Positions 12,276 through 25,134 are shown, counted from the stretch's first letter. The stretch is 64,000 nt of DNA from Impatiens glandulifera (GCF_907164915.1 NC_061867.1:23536308-23600307), one strand, 5' to 3'. Notes: generated from the sequence alone by a model not told the origin. A program made the numbers and translations.

Positions 12276-13440
12276 TTGTTAACTGCGAAACCTTCGTTTG
12301 ATATTAACTCTGTTAGAAGTTAATATTTTTTTTATTTTTCACAAGTCTTCATAAATTCTTGAACGGAGTCAAGTACGGAATTGTTTGTTTAGACTTGAAA
12401 CGGAAGAGAAAGAGTTAGAAGATTAGGAAAGTAAATAGCACAAGACACAAAGATTGTTTATGGATGTTTGGAGAAAACTCTCATACGTCACCCCTTATTC
12501 TCAATATTGAGAACTATATTCACTAGAAGATTTATTTTGAATACAATTCTTGCACAAACCCAATCGGACAACTAGGTCTTAGACAATGCCTGTTTCCGAT
12601 TCCTAGTACAACACACTCTGTTAAACAGAAAAACATCTATTTAACTTACGATACTAAAATCTCACACAAAAAGAACAGTATGTAATACAAAGAAATGATC
12701 TAGCAAACTTGTAGACCTTTAGAACTTAAAAGATTGAGCACTTGAAAGAGAGTTCACGCAAAATTGCAAAGCAATAGTGAAACAGTGTAAAAAACTCTAG
12801 AAAGAACGATTGTGCAAATTTGTTTTCCAAATTCTTCTTAAATAGATAACTCTTCAACGGACAAATTTGCTTCAGAGGACATCTGTCATATTTTGGTTGG
12901 ATGAGTGTCAGGGTAGTACATTTGAGGATATGTACTTTTGATCGTTGATGTACTATATGAATATAGTGCGTCGAATATTCTTTAGAAGATCGTGGTATAC
13001 TGGGAACATACATCACATAAAATTTGAATTAATTTGGTATGTGGCAGTCTTTTATAGGTTTAGCTCAACTACTATGTCAGACTGTCTTTTACAGATGCTT
13101 GATCAAATACCGAATTTGATCGAGAACTGGAAACACTTCATAAAGCCGAATTTAATCAAATACTAAATTTGATTAAATACCGGAAGCACCTTGTATAAAA
13201 CCGAATTAGTTAAATACCATAAGCGCCTTGTATAAAACCGAACTGGTTAAATACCGAAAGCGCCTAGCAGATGTCGAGCCGATCAAAATACCGGAAGCAC
13301 TTCTCCTGAAATACCGAAGAGAACATAGAACAGGAAGCTTTTCTCCAAAATCTAATTTGGATAAAAAATACCAGACACGCTTCTTTAGAATACCGAAGTG
13401 AAAATGGACAATCCAACTCAAAACATTATTTAGAGTTAAA
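12276..13440 (-). mobile_element. Probable solo or orphan copia LTR (family C)
   Basis: It contains the same ~45-bp core found in the LTRs of element A and family B: TTTATGGATGTTTGGAG at 12458 followed by TACGTCACCCCTTATTCTC, in minus-element orientation. It starts near a TGTTAACTG. The distal half has a family-specific word, ATACCGAAAGCGCC and variants such as TACCGGAAGCACC, repeated at least six times between 13130 and 13400. No gag, pol, PBS or second LTR is attached. The outer ends are estimates. Confidence 0.5.
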
Positions 13441-16102
13441 TACACTTAAATAAATTGTTAATACTTTATAAATTCTAAATTCTGAGAAAGATAAAGAGAA
13501 TACACTACAAAAAGAAGATGTTGAGAGATGTAAGGTAGAGTATGTAGAACAACAACAGAGAATTAAATTATTAGAGTACAGCTATATTTATCTAGTTCAA
13601 GACAAAGTTGTTCTTCAAACTCAAGTTTAGTCTTTAAATGAAAATTTTGACACTAACCTAGCATTATGGACTAAGTTAGGGCAACAAACAATCCCAAAAT
13701 ATTCTCACTCAGGATGGCTGATGAAAAAGCATATGAATTCAATCTTTAATTTGGTATATATACTTCTTATTCAAATGCAATTCATATTCTATTATCATAA
13801 TGCTATTAATGTTAGTTATAATAATAAAGATTTAAGTATGTTGAATTATATGTTTAAATAATTAATAGATAGATTTAAGTAGGTTTAATTATAGGTTAGT
13901 GTTTTATGAAATTTATTTAGTATGTTTTCAAGTGATTTAGTTTTATGTTCAATATATGAGTTTTTTAATGTTATCAAGTGATTTAGTTTCATATTAATAT
14001 TGTCTAATAAATAGGTTAGTATTTTATGAAATTTATTTAGTAAGTTACAAGTAATTTAGTTTTATGTGAAATATATGAGTTCTTTTAATGTTGTCAAGTG
14101 ATTTAAATTCATGTTTGTCTTTTCAAGTGATTTAGTTTTATGACTAATATATAACTTGTATATTGTTGTCAAATGCTATTGGAAAATGCACCATCATGGG
14201 TGGGATGGGTTTTGGGATTCAAAATCGGTAAGAAAATTAGAATTGTATATCGTTCAATATATAAACTAGATTGTAAATCTAATTGCTTATTTTGTTTAAA
14301 TTATACAGGTTTGCAAAAATAGAGATGGATAGATTGAAGCTATTTGGAAATGCCGTTTTGTGTAAAATTTGGCATGTTTTTGTGAATATTTTGGTCATAA
14401 TTTTGGAACATAAGTAGCTGGTGAATTTAATTTGCAAATGTGTTTTGTAAATTTGTAATGAATTATATTGGTTTACCAATAATTGATACATGAATCATTT
14501 CAAATTTATTTAAATTGAATTACAATATTAGTTTTTGATATTATGCGCTGAAGGTTGCAAAAATTATGCAAATTTAATTTAAATTTTGAAAATATCTTTT
14601 ATAGCATTATGCAAATCATGCATTTCAAATAATAAAAATGAAGTTGTATAAGTTATTATTAATAGTAATGCAAAGTTGTGAATAATGTAATTGCAAGAAT
14701 AATTGCAATATTATCAATAATATAATTTTAGTTGTGATAATGCGAAAAAAGTTGAAGATCAGTTACATAAATATAAATTGGTTAATATAAAAAAATTACA
14801 ACTAAATAATGCAAATTGAATTACAGACATATTTGTCATTCAAAAGCATCGATGAATAATTATTTCTTCATAATATATAAATTCTAATAAAACAATGAGT
14901 GAGTAATCAAGAATAAATTTCAATTTAAACATTTCAGAAAAATATTAATTTCATAAATATAGTTATACAATTTCAGATTCATTAACATTAACATGCATAT
15001 TATACCATTTAAGTTTAGATTCATCATGAATTAAACATTTCATAAACAGATTTCAGAAATGTAGTAGTTTAGAAACAACATGAATTAAACTGAAACTATA
15101 TCATACATATTATATAATTTCAGTTTAAAAAATACATGAAGATACATATTATTCATCAAACTAGTGCATACATATCTTATAAATATATTTGAGGTTCATA
15201 AATATAGAAGGAATTAATCTTAAACTATGAGATCAATAATATACTTCAAACTATTTCATAACAACAACAAGAATTAAAATAAATAAAAAAATTATATAAA
15301 ACCTATATTAAATCTATTTGAAGAAAAAATACATATTTAAGTTAGAATCACATAAATGACAGGTTCCGATATCGGCCGATGGACGCAAGTCATAGTCTCG
15401 GTATGTAATAGAATAAATGTTACCCTAAAATGAACTCTAAATAAAAATATAAACTAAAACAAACAATAAACAAAAATATACCCTAAAACGTGTACCTTGA
15501 ACAAAAAGAATTAGTCTCTTCAACAAACAACATGAATTGGACTTAGGCTTTTCTATATATCTACAAACTGATTCCTATTTAAAAAAATATAAAATTTAAA
15601 TTTTTATTCTAAAATATAATATAATGTTTAATTTATTTATTTTTTAATTATATATATATATTAATTTAATTAAATTTAAATAATAATTAATTAAAAGATA
15701 AATATTAATAAAACAGTTAATAATACTATAAAAAATTAAAAATTAGGTTATAAATTTTAATGTTAATATAATTCTAAGTCAAATTTAATTTAAAAAAATT
15801 AAAATAGTGAAATAAAATATTTATAAAGTTTAAAAATAAAACATAAAAAATATTAAAATTTAAGATAATTAAATTACCAGGTTCTTAACAAATTTTGTAT
15901 ATAAAAAACAAAGTGGTTGTATATATATAAAGTTTGAAAAAAAAAATTATTTTAATGTTTACCGACACTTAATATGCGTTGGCATATAAGTTGTTGAAAG
16001 TATGTTTTGTTGTAGTTATAACTTATGGCTTCTGATAGTTTCTAATTTGTCGAAGGATCATTTAGTGTAACTTGTCTAAGAATTAAATTAGAAATAAAAA
16101 TC

Positions 16103-16104
<2 letters not shown>
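13441..16104. other. AT-rich region with one coiled-coil-like gene scrap
   Basis: Mostly AT-rich noncoding DNA. At 13500-13730 a plus-strand reading gives VEYVEQQQRIKLLEYSYIYL and then WTKLGQQTIPKYSHSGWLM with one stop. This resembles a coding fragment, possibly a transposon protein, but I cannot name it. The remainder shows no gene apart from the repeat at 13890-14175. Confidence 0.4.
13890..14175. repeat. Imperfect tandem repeat, ~120-bp unit
   Basis: CAAGTGATTTAGTTTTATG and close variants recur at about 13931, 13976, 14049, 14097 and 14126. TTAGTATTTTATGAAATTTA recurs at 13895 and 14014, and ATATATGAGTT at 13954 and 14071. The array is diverged and noncoding. Confidence 0.65.

Positions 16105-16146
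<42 letters not shown>
16105..16146. repeat. (TA)n microsatellite
   Basis: About 21 uninterrupted TA dinucleotides. This is a simple repeat in AT-rich DNA. Confidence 0.95.
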
Positions 16147-16152
<6 letters not shown>

Positions 16153-16600
16153 CATAAAAATAATTAATTATTTTTCTCAGTTTCTATTAATTATTTTTCA
16201 TTTTTTAAACTATACATTGGAGATGGAGGACGAGACCTCTCTGGAAAAAAAAAATTTACTATTGAACAAATTTATAAAAATGAGATGTAATGGCCTGGAA
16301 AAGATATGATTTATTATATATTAAGAGTTTATTATTTGTACTAAATTATATTACTTTTAATCTAAATGATATTTTATTCCTAATCTTTCTTGCAACCATG
16401 AAGTTTGGGTTATCAATGTAATAACTATTAAAAACTCATAAAAATATTATAGTTGTTTTAATATTTTTGAAAAGAATATTTAAATGATTATGTATTTGTA
16501 TACTTTTGACTAAGAATATCATGTTTCATTGGTATTGAAAATACACTTTTATTTTTTTAATTATATATTACCATCTATAAATCTAGCATACTAGTCATGC

Positions 16601-16819
16601 TTGCAAGATCGAGACCACTCAACAACGCGGAACGCTCATCACAGAACACAAGCTCGAGCGCGCCATAGCCTGCCTACGACCAAGGAATCAACCAAGCGTC
16701 AAAAAGCATCGTTTTATCTGGAACTTCATCTCGTTCCACGCAATGTCGAAACAACGCAATTACTTCATTTGAATACATTAAAAAAATACTATTCTCGGAT
16801 AATTCACAAAATGACGTGA
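16601..16819. other. GC-richer island of unknown origin
   Basis: A 73-codon plus-strand open stretch has clearly higher GC than its surroundings, with words such as CGAGCGCGCCATAGCCTGCC. The translation (RARHSLPTTKESTKRQKASF) matches no family I know. It is probably an inserted fragment of an element or a gene scrap. I would not call it a gene. Confidence 0.3.
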
Positions 16820-19660
16820 TTATCGGTCATTTTAAAGATTACTTCTTGAAAAATAAATTTATCATTGACTCTAACCAAAGATCATTTTCTCCATACCTCG
16901 AAGGCATCATGGTTCCCATGGCGGGAAAAATCACATGATCACTGTGCACATCATTAAATATATTCTTTTTTTTTCTTCTGAAATTGCATGTGTGGGATTG
17001 ACATCCTAAGGTAGTGACTATTATAAAAGAATCCCTTCATTATTCTAAATAGGTAATAGAATATTGTAGACTATTCCAAGAGCTTCATTAAGTTTATAAT
17101 AATATCTCTAAATGGTATACAATCATTTTATCTATAACATAAGTTACAATTCAAATTTGAATTTTACATATTTGAGTTTTTGTGTTATTATATATTGTCC
17201 TTTCATTTGTTGATTGCAAATAAATCTTGCATGATTTAGAAACTTTTTAGAAACTTTATGTTGAATTGAATTCATTCATTCACTTTAAACAAAAACGTCT
17301 AATATTTTAAATTTCAAAAATATTGGTTTGTTATTCTTGTGCTCTATATAAAAATTACAACCCGAGGACGATCCAAGTAGTTTTTAAATGTAACGAGAGT
17401 ATTTCTAAACCATTTTTAAACGATTTTGTGAATGTTCCCTCGATTTCACAATTTTGGATAAAACACTCGGTTTTTTTATTGCATATTAATTGTTACTGGA
17501 TAAGGGAAGTTTTCTATAAGCTTAAATTTTTATTTTGGATCAAAATCACAAAATTAGGACCTCTAGAATGTGTAAAAACATTGAGTATATTGAGGAGGAT
17601 CTTTCAACATGTTGAGGAGGAGCTTTATATATGTTGAGAAGGTAAAAAAAATCATGATATAGATGTTTCAAACTCTAGTTGGAGGTTGAAGTTTACCAAG
17701 GTCGCCTCCCTCCCTATGAAGACGATTGAGATCAAAGGCCTTTTAACTAGGCGAATGAACAATCTACATTTCGACCGAAGGCTCTCGCTCATTGGTCAAC
17801 CGATACCCTTTTGTTTGTTGACTTATTCTATGTGCCCGTTGACTGTATATCAACCCACGCCAATAACCATAACTCGCGGGTCAAGCGCTTGACCCAATTG
17901 CCTTAGGGTCTATTTACTACTAACTTTTTACATTTCAATGTTTTTATCATTTTTAAGGTTGTCTTGGATATTTTTTTAAATCCAAAAATATATAAAAACG
18001 CTTTAAATTATTTTTACAACAAAAATATTAAAAATATTCTACTTGGGACAATTTGGTTTCCTTTCTCTATTTTATCATTATATTTTTATATAGTATATAC
18101 AACTTACACTCCCAAAACATTAAAATTGGGTTTTAATGTTTATTAAGCAAAATACGTATAGAGCAGAACGGGAATATCTGCAGGAACTGGAGTTTACCGT
18201 TTTTTAAACTCACTAGAATTGAAAACATTGTAAACAGATAATTCATTTACGTTTTTAGCTTTTTAACTTTTATTCAGAATGTTTCGACTTCAAAATCATT
18301 CTAGGGCTGTCTAGAATGATCTCTTAAACTCGTGGTTTTTTCCCGTTTTGGGGAATTTTTAATGAAATGATCTCTTTAAAAGCATTAACTTTGTTGTTCA
18401 TAGTTTTCAGGTTCAAATTCGATCCAATATTAATACGTGTGTTTAAATTTATTTGAATTTTAATACCTTAGATATCAATAGGATTGGATAATTCTAAATA
18501 AAATAAATGTAAAATTAATAATTTCAAATATTGCTTAAATATTTAAATTAGAGACCATCACTTATATGGATATGGAGGACAAAATGCTAAGACTCTGTCC
18601 CTAGTGTAACCAAATTCAAAACTATGAAACAAAATCTTTAAAATGCATTTAAATAAGTAAAATATTTTTTTCCTAATTTTGTATAAAGAAAAAAATTAGG
18701 GGCTACTCTTTTGTAAACCAAAGTTAGCCACAAATTTGAACCAAATTATAATTATTTTTAAAAAAACGTTTGAATATAAGAAGCAAACATGGTTTGCCTT
18801 AGGATAATGTCAACTACTCAAATTTTATAAAAAAAAATTAAAATAAACAACATATTTTAGCTTTTATTTTTAATATATTATTACTTTAAGATTATAAAAT
18901 TAAGTAATTATAAATATACGTTATTAAATAAACTTAAATTAAAAAGTGTATAATATATGAAATTAAGTGATATTTTATTTTATAACCAACAACACGAGTA
19001 TTTCAATAATCTCATTATATATTAATAGATCTAATACACAAATTATAAATACTCACATTCAATGTTGAATTGACTCTCACAATATGCGATCAAACATACA
19101 TCATACCACAATATCAACGCCAAATTTTTAGATCTCGGGATCTACTCTAGAAAACTAACCTACAAAGTTCTTGTATACAAGTAATTGTCAAACATATCAA
19201 TAAATATTAAAACTAACATTTAGTAAATTTATGTAACCATGAAGCAAAATATTTTACAGTCACTATAATATTTCTCATGTCAATCCTAACATAAATATGA
19301 TTTTAAAAATCATGATTCTTAACATAGCTATTTGAATTGGAATGACTCTTCACATATCTTCCATGTAATGAATGAACGATAAAATATTTATAATTGCAAG
19401 GTCTCTATCACTTTCCATTTGTGATAATATATTTATCAATTCAATAAGTACAATTTAAAATGAAAGTTTTCATACACGACAAAAATAACTTAACAAAATA
19501 AATGACAACATACGACAAAAGAGTGAAAATGAACTGGAATACAAAATTAAAATTAAAATCAAAACAATTAATTGTTTTAGAGAGGTGTAACTCATTTCAT
19601 TTATTCACTAAATCGTTCAAAATACAATTTAGTAAAAACAAAAAAGGAGGGAACAAACAG
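16820..19660. other. AT-rich region, no gene supported
   Basis: Open stretches at 17323-17637, 17686-17892 and 17964-18146 are present but have AT-driven composition (F, I, N, Y, K rich) and no domain. 17690-17890 is slightly GC-richer. I see nothing I can name. Confidence 0.5.
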
Positions 19661-19710
<50 letters not shown>

Positions 19711-19725
19711 AGAAGAAGAAGAAGT
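19661..19725. repeat. A48 tract followed by (GAA)n
   Basis: Forty-eight consecutive A residues at 19661-19708 run into about five GAA units. This could be the poly(A) tail of a retroposon (LINE, SINE or processed copy) inserted on the plus strand, with its body in the unrecognised DNA upstream. No target-site duplication was identified. Confidence 0.7.
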
Positions 19726-20046
19726 TGGCTCAAGAGAAAAATTAATTTCATGGGATCCCCTTGTTCCTGTTTAATCTTGTTCATTTCAAGGGGGTTGCCA
19801 ACTGCTCCATTGATAAGAACATCCCTTCTGAAGATGTGATTCTATAGGATGAATTTGCGTGGAAATTATATAAATATATATAACATTTTATAAAGAATCT
19901 CCGTTCCTTCATTGATTCCTTAGAGAATCGTCTTTGTCTCTCCATTCGAGTAGGTGCTTTGGTTGACTTTGATTAATCAAGGGTCCAGTCCCAAAGCTTC
20001 TGTTAAGTGGGCATGCCCCGCCCGGAAGTAGTTTTTATAGGGATGG
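19726..20046. other. Moderate-GC segment, possible gene fragment
   Basis: This stretch is richer in GC than either side. Minus-strand readings give pieces such as DVLINGAVGNPLEMNKIKQE before stops. I recognise no family. It may be an exon relic or retroelement scrap. Confidence 0.25.
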
Positions 20047-20971
20047 TAGATTTTATTTGAATCAAAAAGAAATTAATCTAAAAATTACATAAGATCGACT
20101 AGACTCAAGAAACCACATGACTTAGATAGCAAACATCTACTAGTAGCATAAGTAATTTCCTCTCTCATAATCCTACTTCCACATTTGAGGCATCCTAAAA
20201 AACAACCAACAAAATAAAGTTATTTTGAGAAATATTAGAATGAATCATACACGTTTCCAAAAATAGAAGTGAGTGAACCCATTAAATGTTTTTCATAGTA
20301 AATCATTAGGCACTTCAGATTTATAAATAAAGAATAACAAACCTGTGAACCCCATTAAATGTTTTTCATAGTAAATCATTTACTATTAGGCACTTCAGAT
20401 TTATAAATAAAGAATAACAAACCAATATTTTTGAAATTTAGAAATTTGTGCATGAGGACTATTAATATATTTCAAATAAATGAACATTAAAGAGAATACT
20501 TATGGTTATGGTTCTACAAACTATTAAATATAACTTTAATTTTTATAAAATAAAAAATTATTTGCACAGTTTTTATTTTTAATTTATTAAATCTCAACAA
20601 GTTTTTAACTATATTTTAACAAAACTTTAATAAAAATTATATAAATTTGTCATGTTTATAATTCAACATTAGTGAGTGCAATTATTTTATATATATTGTA
20701 TCTTTCCTCTACTCCCTTTATTTCCTCTATTTCACCATTAATAAAAATAATTATATGAATTTATCATATATTTAACTCCTATAAGAATTGGTCATATACT
20801 TAACTTCTTAAATTTTATTTTGATAAACAAAATATATTAGTTTTAAGTTTAAAATAATTTAACTATATAAGAGAAATATAAATATATATATATATATATA
20901 TTTGAAGTCAAATAACTTTTTTTAATTAATTACTAAAAGAAGATTAAAATATTAAGTAAAAGAGTAATTAT
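20047..20971. repeat. Dispersed AT-rich repeat, right copy
   Basis: Direct copy of 1-829, same orientation. It differs by indels, including an internal duplication of the CATTAAATGTTTTTCATAG ... AATAACAAACC segment (about 20280-20343 and 20350-20423) that is single in the left copy. It also carries a short (TA)n near 20880. It ends at an assembly gap, so its true right end is unknown. Confidence 0.75.
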
Positions 20972-21471
20972 NNNNNNNNNNNNNNNNNNNNNNNNNNNNN
21001 NNNNNNNNNNNNNNNNNNNNNNNNNNNNNNNNNNNNNNNNNNNNNNNNNNNNNNNNNNNNNNNNNNNNNNNNNNNNNNNNNNNNNNNNNNNNNNNNNNNN
21101 NNNNNNNNNNNNNNNNNNNNNNNNNNNNNNNNNNNNNNNNNNNNNNNNNNNNNNNNNNNNNNNNNNNNNNNNNNNNNNNNNNNNNNNNNNNNNNNNNNNN
21201 NNNNNNNNNNNNNNNNNNNNNNNNNNNNNNNNNNNNNNNNNNNNNNNNNNNNNNNNNNNNNNNNNNNNNNNNNNNNNNNNNNNNNNNNNNNNNNNNNNNN
21301 NNNNNNNNNNNNNNNNNNNNNNNNNNNNNNNNNNNNNNNNNNNNNNNNNNNNNNNNNNNNNNNNNNNNNNNNNNNNNNNNNNNNNNNNNNNNNNNNNNNN
21401 NNNNNNNNNNNNNNNNNNNNNNNNNNNNNNNNNNNNNNNNNNNNNNNNNNNNNNNNNNNNNNNNNNNNNNN
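20972..21471. other. Assembly gap of 500 Ns
   Basis: Exactly 500 unresolved bases, which suggests a fixed-size placeholder rather than a measured distance. Open frames through the Ns are meaningless. Confidence 1.
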
Positions 21472-21599
21472 ACAAATTTATACTTACTTCCTAACATAAT
21501 TTTATCTATATAGAAATAATATATTATTTAATATAATGTTAATTACATTATATAGGAGAACACATAAATGCTATTGTAACAATACTTTATCAATAATGA

Positions 21600-22440
21600 A
21601 ATATAATTTATGTGATGTGACAAAAAGACTGCACACTGTTCCGATTTGACATATGATCACGGGCTGATTACTTTTTCTGAATCCATAGATATGAAATGAT
21701 TTCTTTATAGGCTTTTATACAAAAACACACTACTTTTTCAATGATGAAATATAATTTATTAATGATGTGACAAAACAAAGGACTGCATACTATTTCGCCA
21801 AGTCATTTGAGCGAATATTTGTTCGCTGCATGTGATTTTTAATAATTTACTTTAATATGTAATAAACGGAAATATAAAATCCATATAATTTTGGTCTTCA
21901 CATACACGGGTTAGTGTCTTTCCATGACAGACAAGCGGGCTTCTCATGGTTGGCTTGGGGGGTGTACACGTGGGACAGGTGAAAAACGAATGAGGTGAAC
22001 AAATCTTCGCTTATGAACGTAACCATGAAGTTAAAACATAACCATGAAGTTATTTTAGCTAAGATCTCTTCGCTGTTCGAAATAATTTTTTTAGCAGATA
22101 CACGGAACTTCAAAATTCATGTTAATTTTTTTAATTTGTGGGATATTATAATGTTTTCACGCTTCAATTGAATGTTTTCAATAAAATATATTTTAATTCT
22201 TATTGATATTCAATATAATTTTCTTCATATAGCAATAATATTATATTGAATATAATTTTATAATTATTTGTTTTATATCATAAAATTATTTCTAAACCCA
22301 TACCAAAAATACTCTGCTAGTGTTATTACTTTTTCGTCTCTGAAATTACTTTTTCATGATGTGACCAAAGGACTGCAAACTGTTCCCATTTGATATTTGA
22401 TCACGGGAAAATTACTTTTTCTGAATCAATAGATATAAAG
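21600..22440. repeat. Direct repeats of a ~90-bp block
   Basis: A block containing GATGTGAC, then GACTGCA, ACTGTTCC, ATTTGA, GATCACGGG and ATTACTTTTTCTGAATC occurs at about 21612-21695 and 22355-22440. A partial copy sits at about 21765-21800. No coding content. These lie at the left margin of the PMD/Ulp1 region. Confidence 0.7.
21780..21980. repeat. Left outlier copy of the 43850-45010 repeat unit
   Basis: GAGCGAATATTTGTTCGCTGC, then TAATAAACGGAAATATAAAAT, TTTGGTCTTCACATACACGG and GTGTCTTTCCATGACAGACA match the units at 43850-45010 in the same orientation, about 22 kb apart. The same unit thus brackets the PMD and Ulp1 genes as direct repeats. Confidence 0.8.
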
Positions 22441-22469
22441 ATTTATTAAGAAAACATATTTTCTTTTTG

Positions 22470-22479
22470 CTATAAATGG
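22470..22479 (+). promoter_or_regulatory. TATA-like box upstream of the small ORF at 22597
   Basis: CTATAAATGG matches a plant TATA box and lies ~120 bp before an ATG. An upstream mini-ORF starting at 22571 overlaps the main start within ATGTGATGG. An AATAAA at 22936 follows the ORF. Confidence 0.4.
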
Positions 22480-22596
22480 AGGGATCACATAAACAATCTT
22501 CGTCGGAAGCATGAAATATTTCGTGAGCATTGTTGTTGAGAGTGTGTTTTTTTTCAGATAGTTTGTTGGGATGTATCATTCGGGAGATTCTATGTG

Positions 22597-22800
22597 ATGG
22601 AAAACTTCTACAATGAAGATCAACTGGTGGAAAACATCTTCAGTTACTACGAATTCTTCATACCTCAAGTAGAAACTATCGATCAAATGAAGATCATTCG
22701 TGTCCACTACTGGTGGGAAGAGCCAGCTTTGGGAGATTCCCTGGGATGGATAACATCTCAAGAGATAACTCAACAGGTGTATGACCATAGTCATGCGTGA
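22597..22800 (+). CDS. Small hypothetical protein (67 aa)
   Basis: The ORF starts MENFYNEDQLVENIFSYYEF and ends DHSHA. It is acidic, W/Y rich (VHYWWEEP) and has no recognised domain, signal peptide or membrane segment. Support for a real gene is positional: TATA-like box at 22470, ATG ~120 bp downstream, AATAAA at 22936. Against it, the reverse strand is open over almost the same span, so chance openness of this stretch is likely to some degree. It lies within the repeat-bordered PMD/Ulp1 region on the opposite strand to those genes. I do not know a function. Confidence 0.3.
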   Translation: MENFYNEDQLVENIFSYYEFFIPQVETIDQMKIIRVHYWWEEPALGDSLGWITSQEITQQVYDHSHA

Positions 22801-23746
22801 CAGATCCGCTGTGGTCGCTTCAATGGAGATGCCTTGAAGCTGGAGATGCAGATGAATAGTGTTAAAATGTACAAATGTTTATGAAACGTAGAAATGTTAA
22901 TCAAACTTGTAATGAAATTTTGTTCATCGAATTATAATAAATATTTGTTATTTATATTTTCATGCACATTTCTTTAAACGTTTATAAAATATCGAATTTA
23001 TTAGAAATAATAAAGTATTATCATATCTACTCTTCTGGCTAAGTATACGTTTCCCATAAGTGAAATCATTACCATAATTGTAATCTGACGTGACATGTAA
23101 TGTAAAATGTTTTGGCGCTTCTTCAATCATTCAACCCTTGATTGGATTTAATATACAAGCGAATCCATTTTCGTTCAATGTTGTCGACCTCAAATATGAA
23201 TATCAAGCGAATTGTATTTCGTTTCGTAACAATGCTGGGTTTAATATAGAAACTTACTAGCGAATGATTCTTCGTTTTCAAATTCATTAGAGTATTACAT
23301 GAAAGTGGCACAAATACAATAATATGTAACTTAAAAGATTGGATGCGACTTCATCTTCGTTTTCAATCACATGGTTAAAAGTAATACACTAACAAACAAA
23401 CGAAGAAATGTCCGTTCGATTTACTGATTAGATACTGTGTTATGAAGCGAACAACCAATCGATGGATCAATGTAAGGGGTTTACATGAACACATCAGTTG
23501 TTTTACATTATACTTTGAATTGATAATGACATCCAAATTGCAATCAAACAATCAAACATAACGACAATGATTCGATTTATATCACTCATGAATAAACTAA
23601 CTACATAATGTAAAATATAACTTCAGAATATAATCAAACATAACTTCATAATATTATTGAATACACAAAAACATTCCATAATCCGTTTACATAAGTACTA
23701 CACAGATTAACCAACAAAATAGCGGTTCAAAAATTCAAATGAAGCT
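22801..23746. other. Noncoding region rich in CGAA and TTCG words
   Basis: No gene. Short words such as AAGCGAA, CATTTTCGTTC, ATTCTTCGTTTTC and AACGAAGAAATG recur from 23100 to 23460. They are the same vocabulary seen in the palindromic repeats at 25135-25625 and 43850-45010, consistent with one mobile unit. Confidence 0.55.
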
Positions 23747-24912
23747 CTAGTCTGATTCGTGAGAGGATGACTCGTCAATCAGTCCTGTCATCGACACGAT
23801 CTCATGTTCGATGACGGGTGGAATGTATAGCTGAATGACTTCGTTCACAGCATTGATCCATCGGTTGGGGATTGAAACCGTAAAAGAATTTTCAATTATT
23901 GATGCGTACTCTAGGTAAAGATGGTGAGGAGTAAGCATGAAGTCCTCCGGAGGATTGAGTCCATTCGAAGGTAGGGGATTCCTTAGGCCGAATTGTCTGT
24001 ATATGACAGTTGTGTAGTAGGAGGTAGTTCCCTCAAGGTCCAACAAAATGATGAATGGAGAACCCCTCATCTCGTACATCATTACACTAAAGAGATACCA
24101 CGGAACAATGAACCTAATTGGGTGAATATCCGAAATAAAATTCGGAGGCACGAGTCCATTGACCCTTTGCACTTGTAGATTGGCAAAGGAAGTGTAGGGA
24201 ATTGAAGGACGGGGCAACCAATGCAACTTGTCTAACAACCAGAGGTAGAGAACCAAAGGTGATCCACGGCGAGAATAGTTGTTTTCCTCTGGAACAAATT
24301 CGTTAAGACCAAGTAATGTCTCAGCAAGTACAAGGCTAGCCAGGTTTGGGCGTTTCCCATCAGTGCAGGAACTACCTGCAGGATCCTATCCGAAGGCCGT
24401 CGTCCTGCAGACGGACATAAAAAAAAATGAGCAAGAACCACAAGCATGATCAGTTTGCTTTGTGTGTGGTTGATGGTCCTCTCAGCTCCCTGGACACGCC
24501 AAATGTACTCGTCTATGTTTGTCATATTGAGAAATCCATGTTGGAGGGTAAACAAAAGAGCATCAAACATTGTATATCCATAGAAGCTGTCGCAAATGTG
24601 GAAGGCTATATGAGGATCTTGATTGACAGGCAAAATCATGAGTGCAAGACTACCACACCTAAGGATTGAAGCAAAGTCCTCTATCGTCGGGCATATGTGC
24701 ATTTCCCCAATAACAAAAGAACGAGAGTCCGTATTCCATCTGCTTTGCATGTGGGCAATCAGTCTGTCGTGAACGTTTATTCGTAAAAGAGGTAGAATCG
24801 CATCTACATGATAGACACTAAAAGGGACAGGGTCATCGTTGATCAAAATTAAGTATCACTCCAGCTGCTTCTGCGATAAAACCAGCATGTCTGGGTCTAT
24901 CTCTACATCCAT
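23747..24912 (-). pseudogene. Plant mobile domain (PMD/DUF7745-like) gene, broken
   Basis: The protein starts MDVEIDPDMLVLSQKQLE at 24912. Its core has the PMD-type pattern: RLIAHMQSRWNTDSRSFVIG, then CPTIEDFASIL, a SKLIMLVVLAHFF hydrophobic helix, and in the second half GSPLVLYLWLLDKLHWLPRP. Members are usually annotated as aminotransferase-like or serine/threonine phosphatase long-form-like proteins and travel with transposons; a chemical activity is not established. Two lesions are visible: an in-frame TGA at 24856-24858, 18 codons after the ATG, and a frame change between about 24340 and 24390 (the downstream frame resumes around NLASLVLAETL). The change could instead be a short intron. 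Length (~385 codons) fits small PMD proteins. It is upstream-unlinked but co-oriented with the Ulp1 gene at 25839. Confidence 0.7.
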
Positions 24913-24959
24913 CTTTTGAGTTTTACACTAAATGACTGAAGGAAAGACACCGATAGATA

Positions 24960-25050
24960 GAGATTTGGGAAGGAAAGAGTCAAAACAGATAGAGATGTGA
25001 GAGTGAGAGTGTAGTGTGAGAGTGAGAGTGAGGGTATGAGAGTGATGATA
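24960..25050. repeat. GA/GT-rich low-complexity leader upstream of the PMD gene
   Basis: GAGAGTGAGAGTG-type repeats on the plus strand give a CT-rich minus-strand sequence 50-140 bp before the PMD-gene ATG. CT-rich leaders are common in plant genes, so this probably belongs to its 5' UTR or promoter. Confidence 0.5.
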
Positions 25051-25134
25051 TTGATACAGCAGTAGTTGAAGTAATAAATGAGTTTTCATTCTTGAATTCA
25101 CATCAATACATAACTCCGGTAGGTGCATTACATG

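Noticed and set aside
16601..16819. Short protein-coding gene in a GC-richer island
   Set aside because: No homology recognised, no promoter, no start context; composition alone is not enough.
20933..21497. Two ~180-codon open frames
   Set aside because: They run through the 500 Ns of an assembly gap and contain almost no real sequence.
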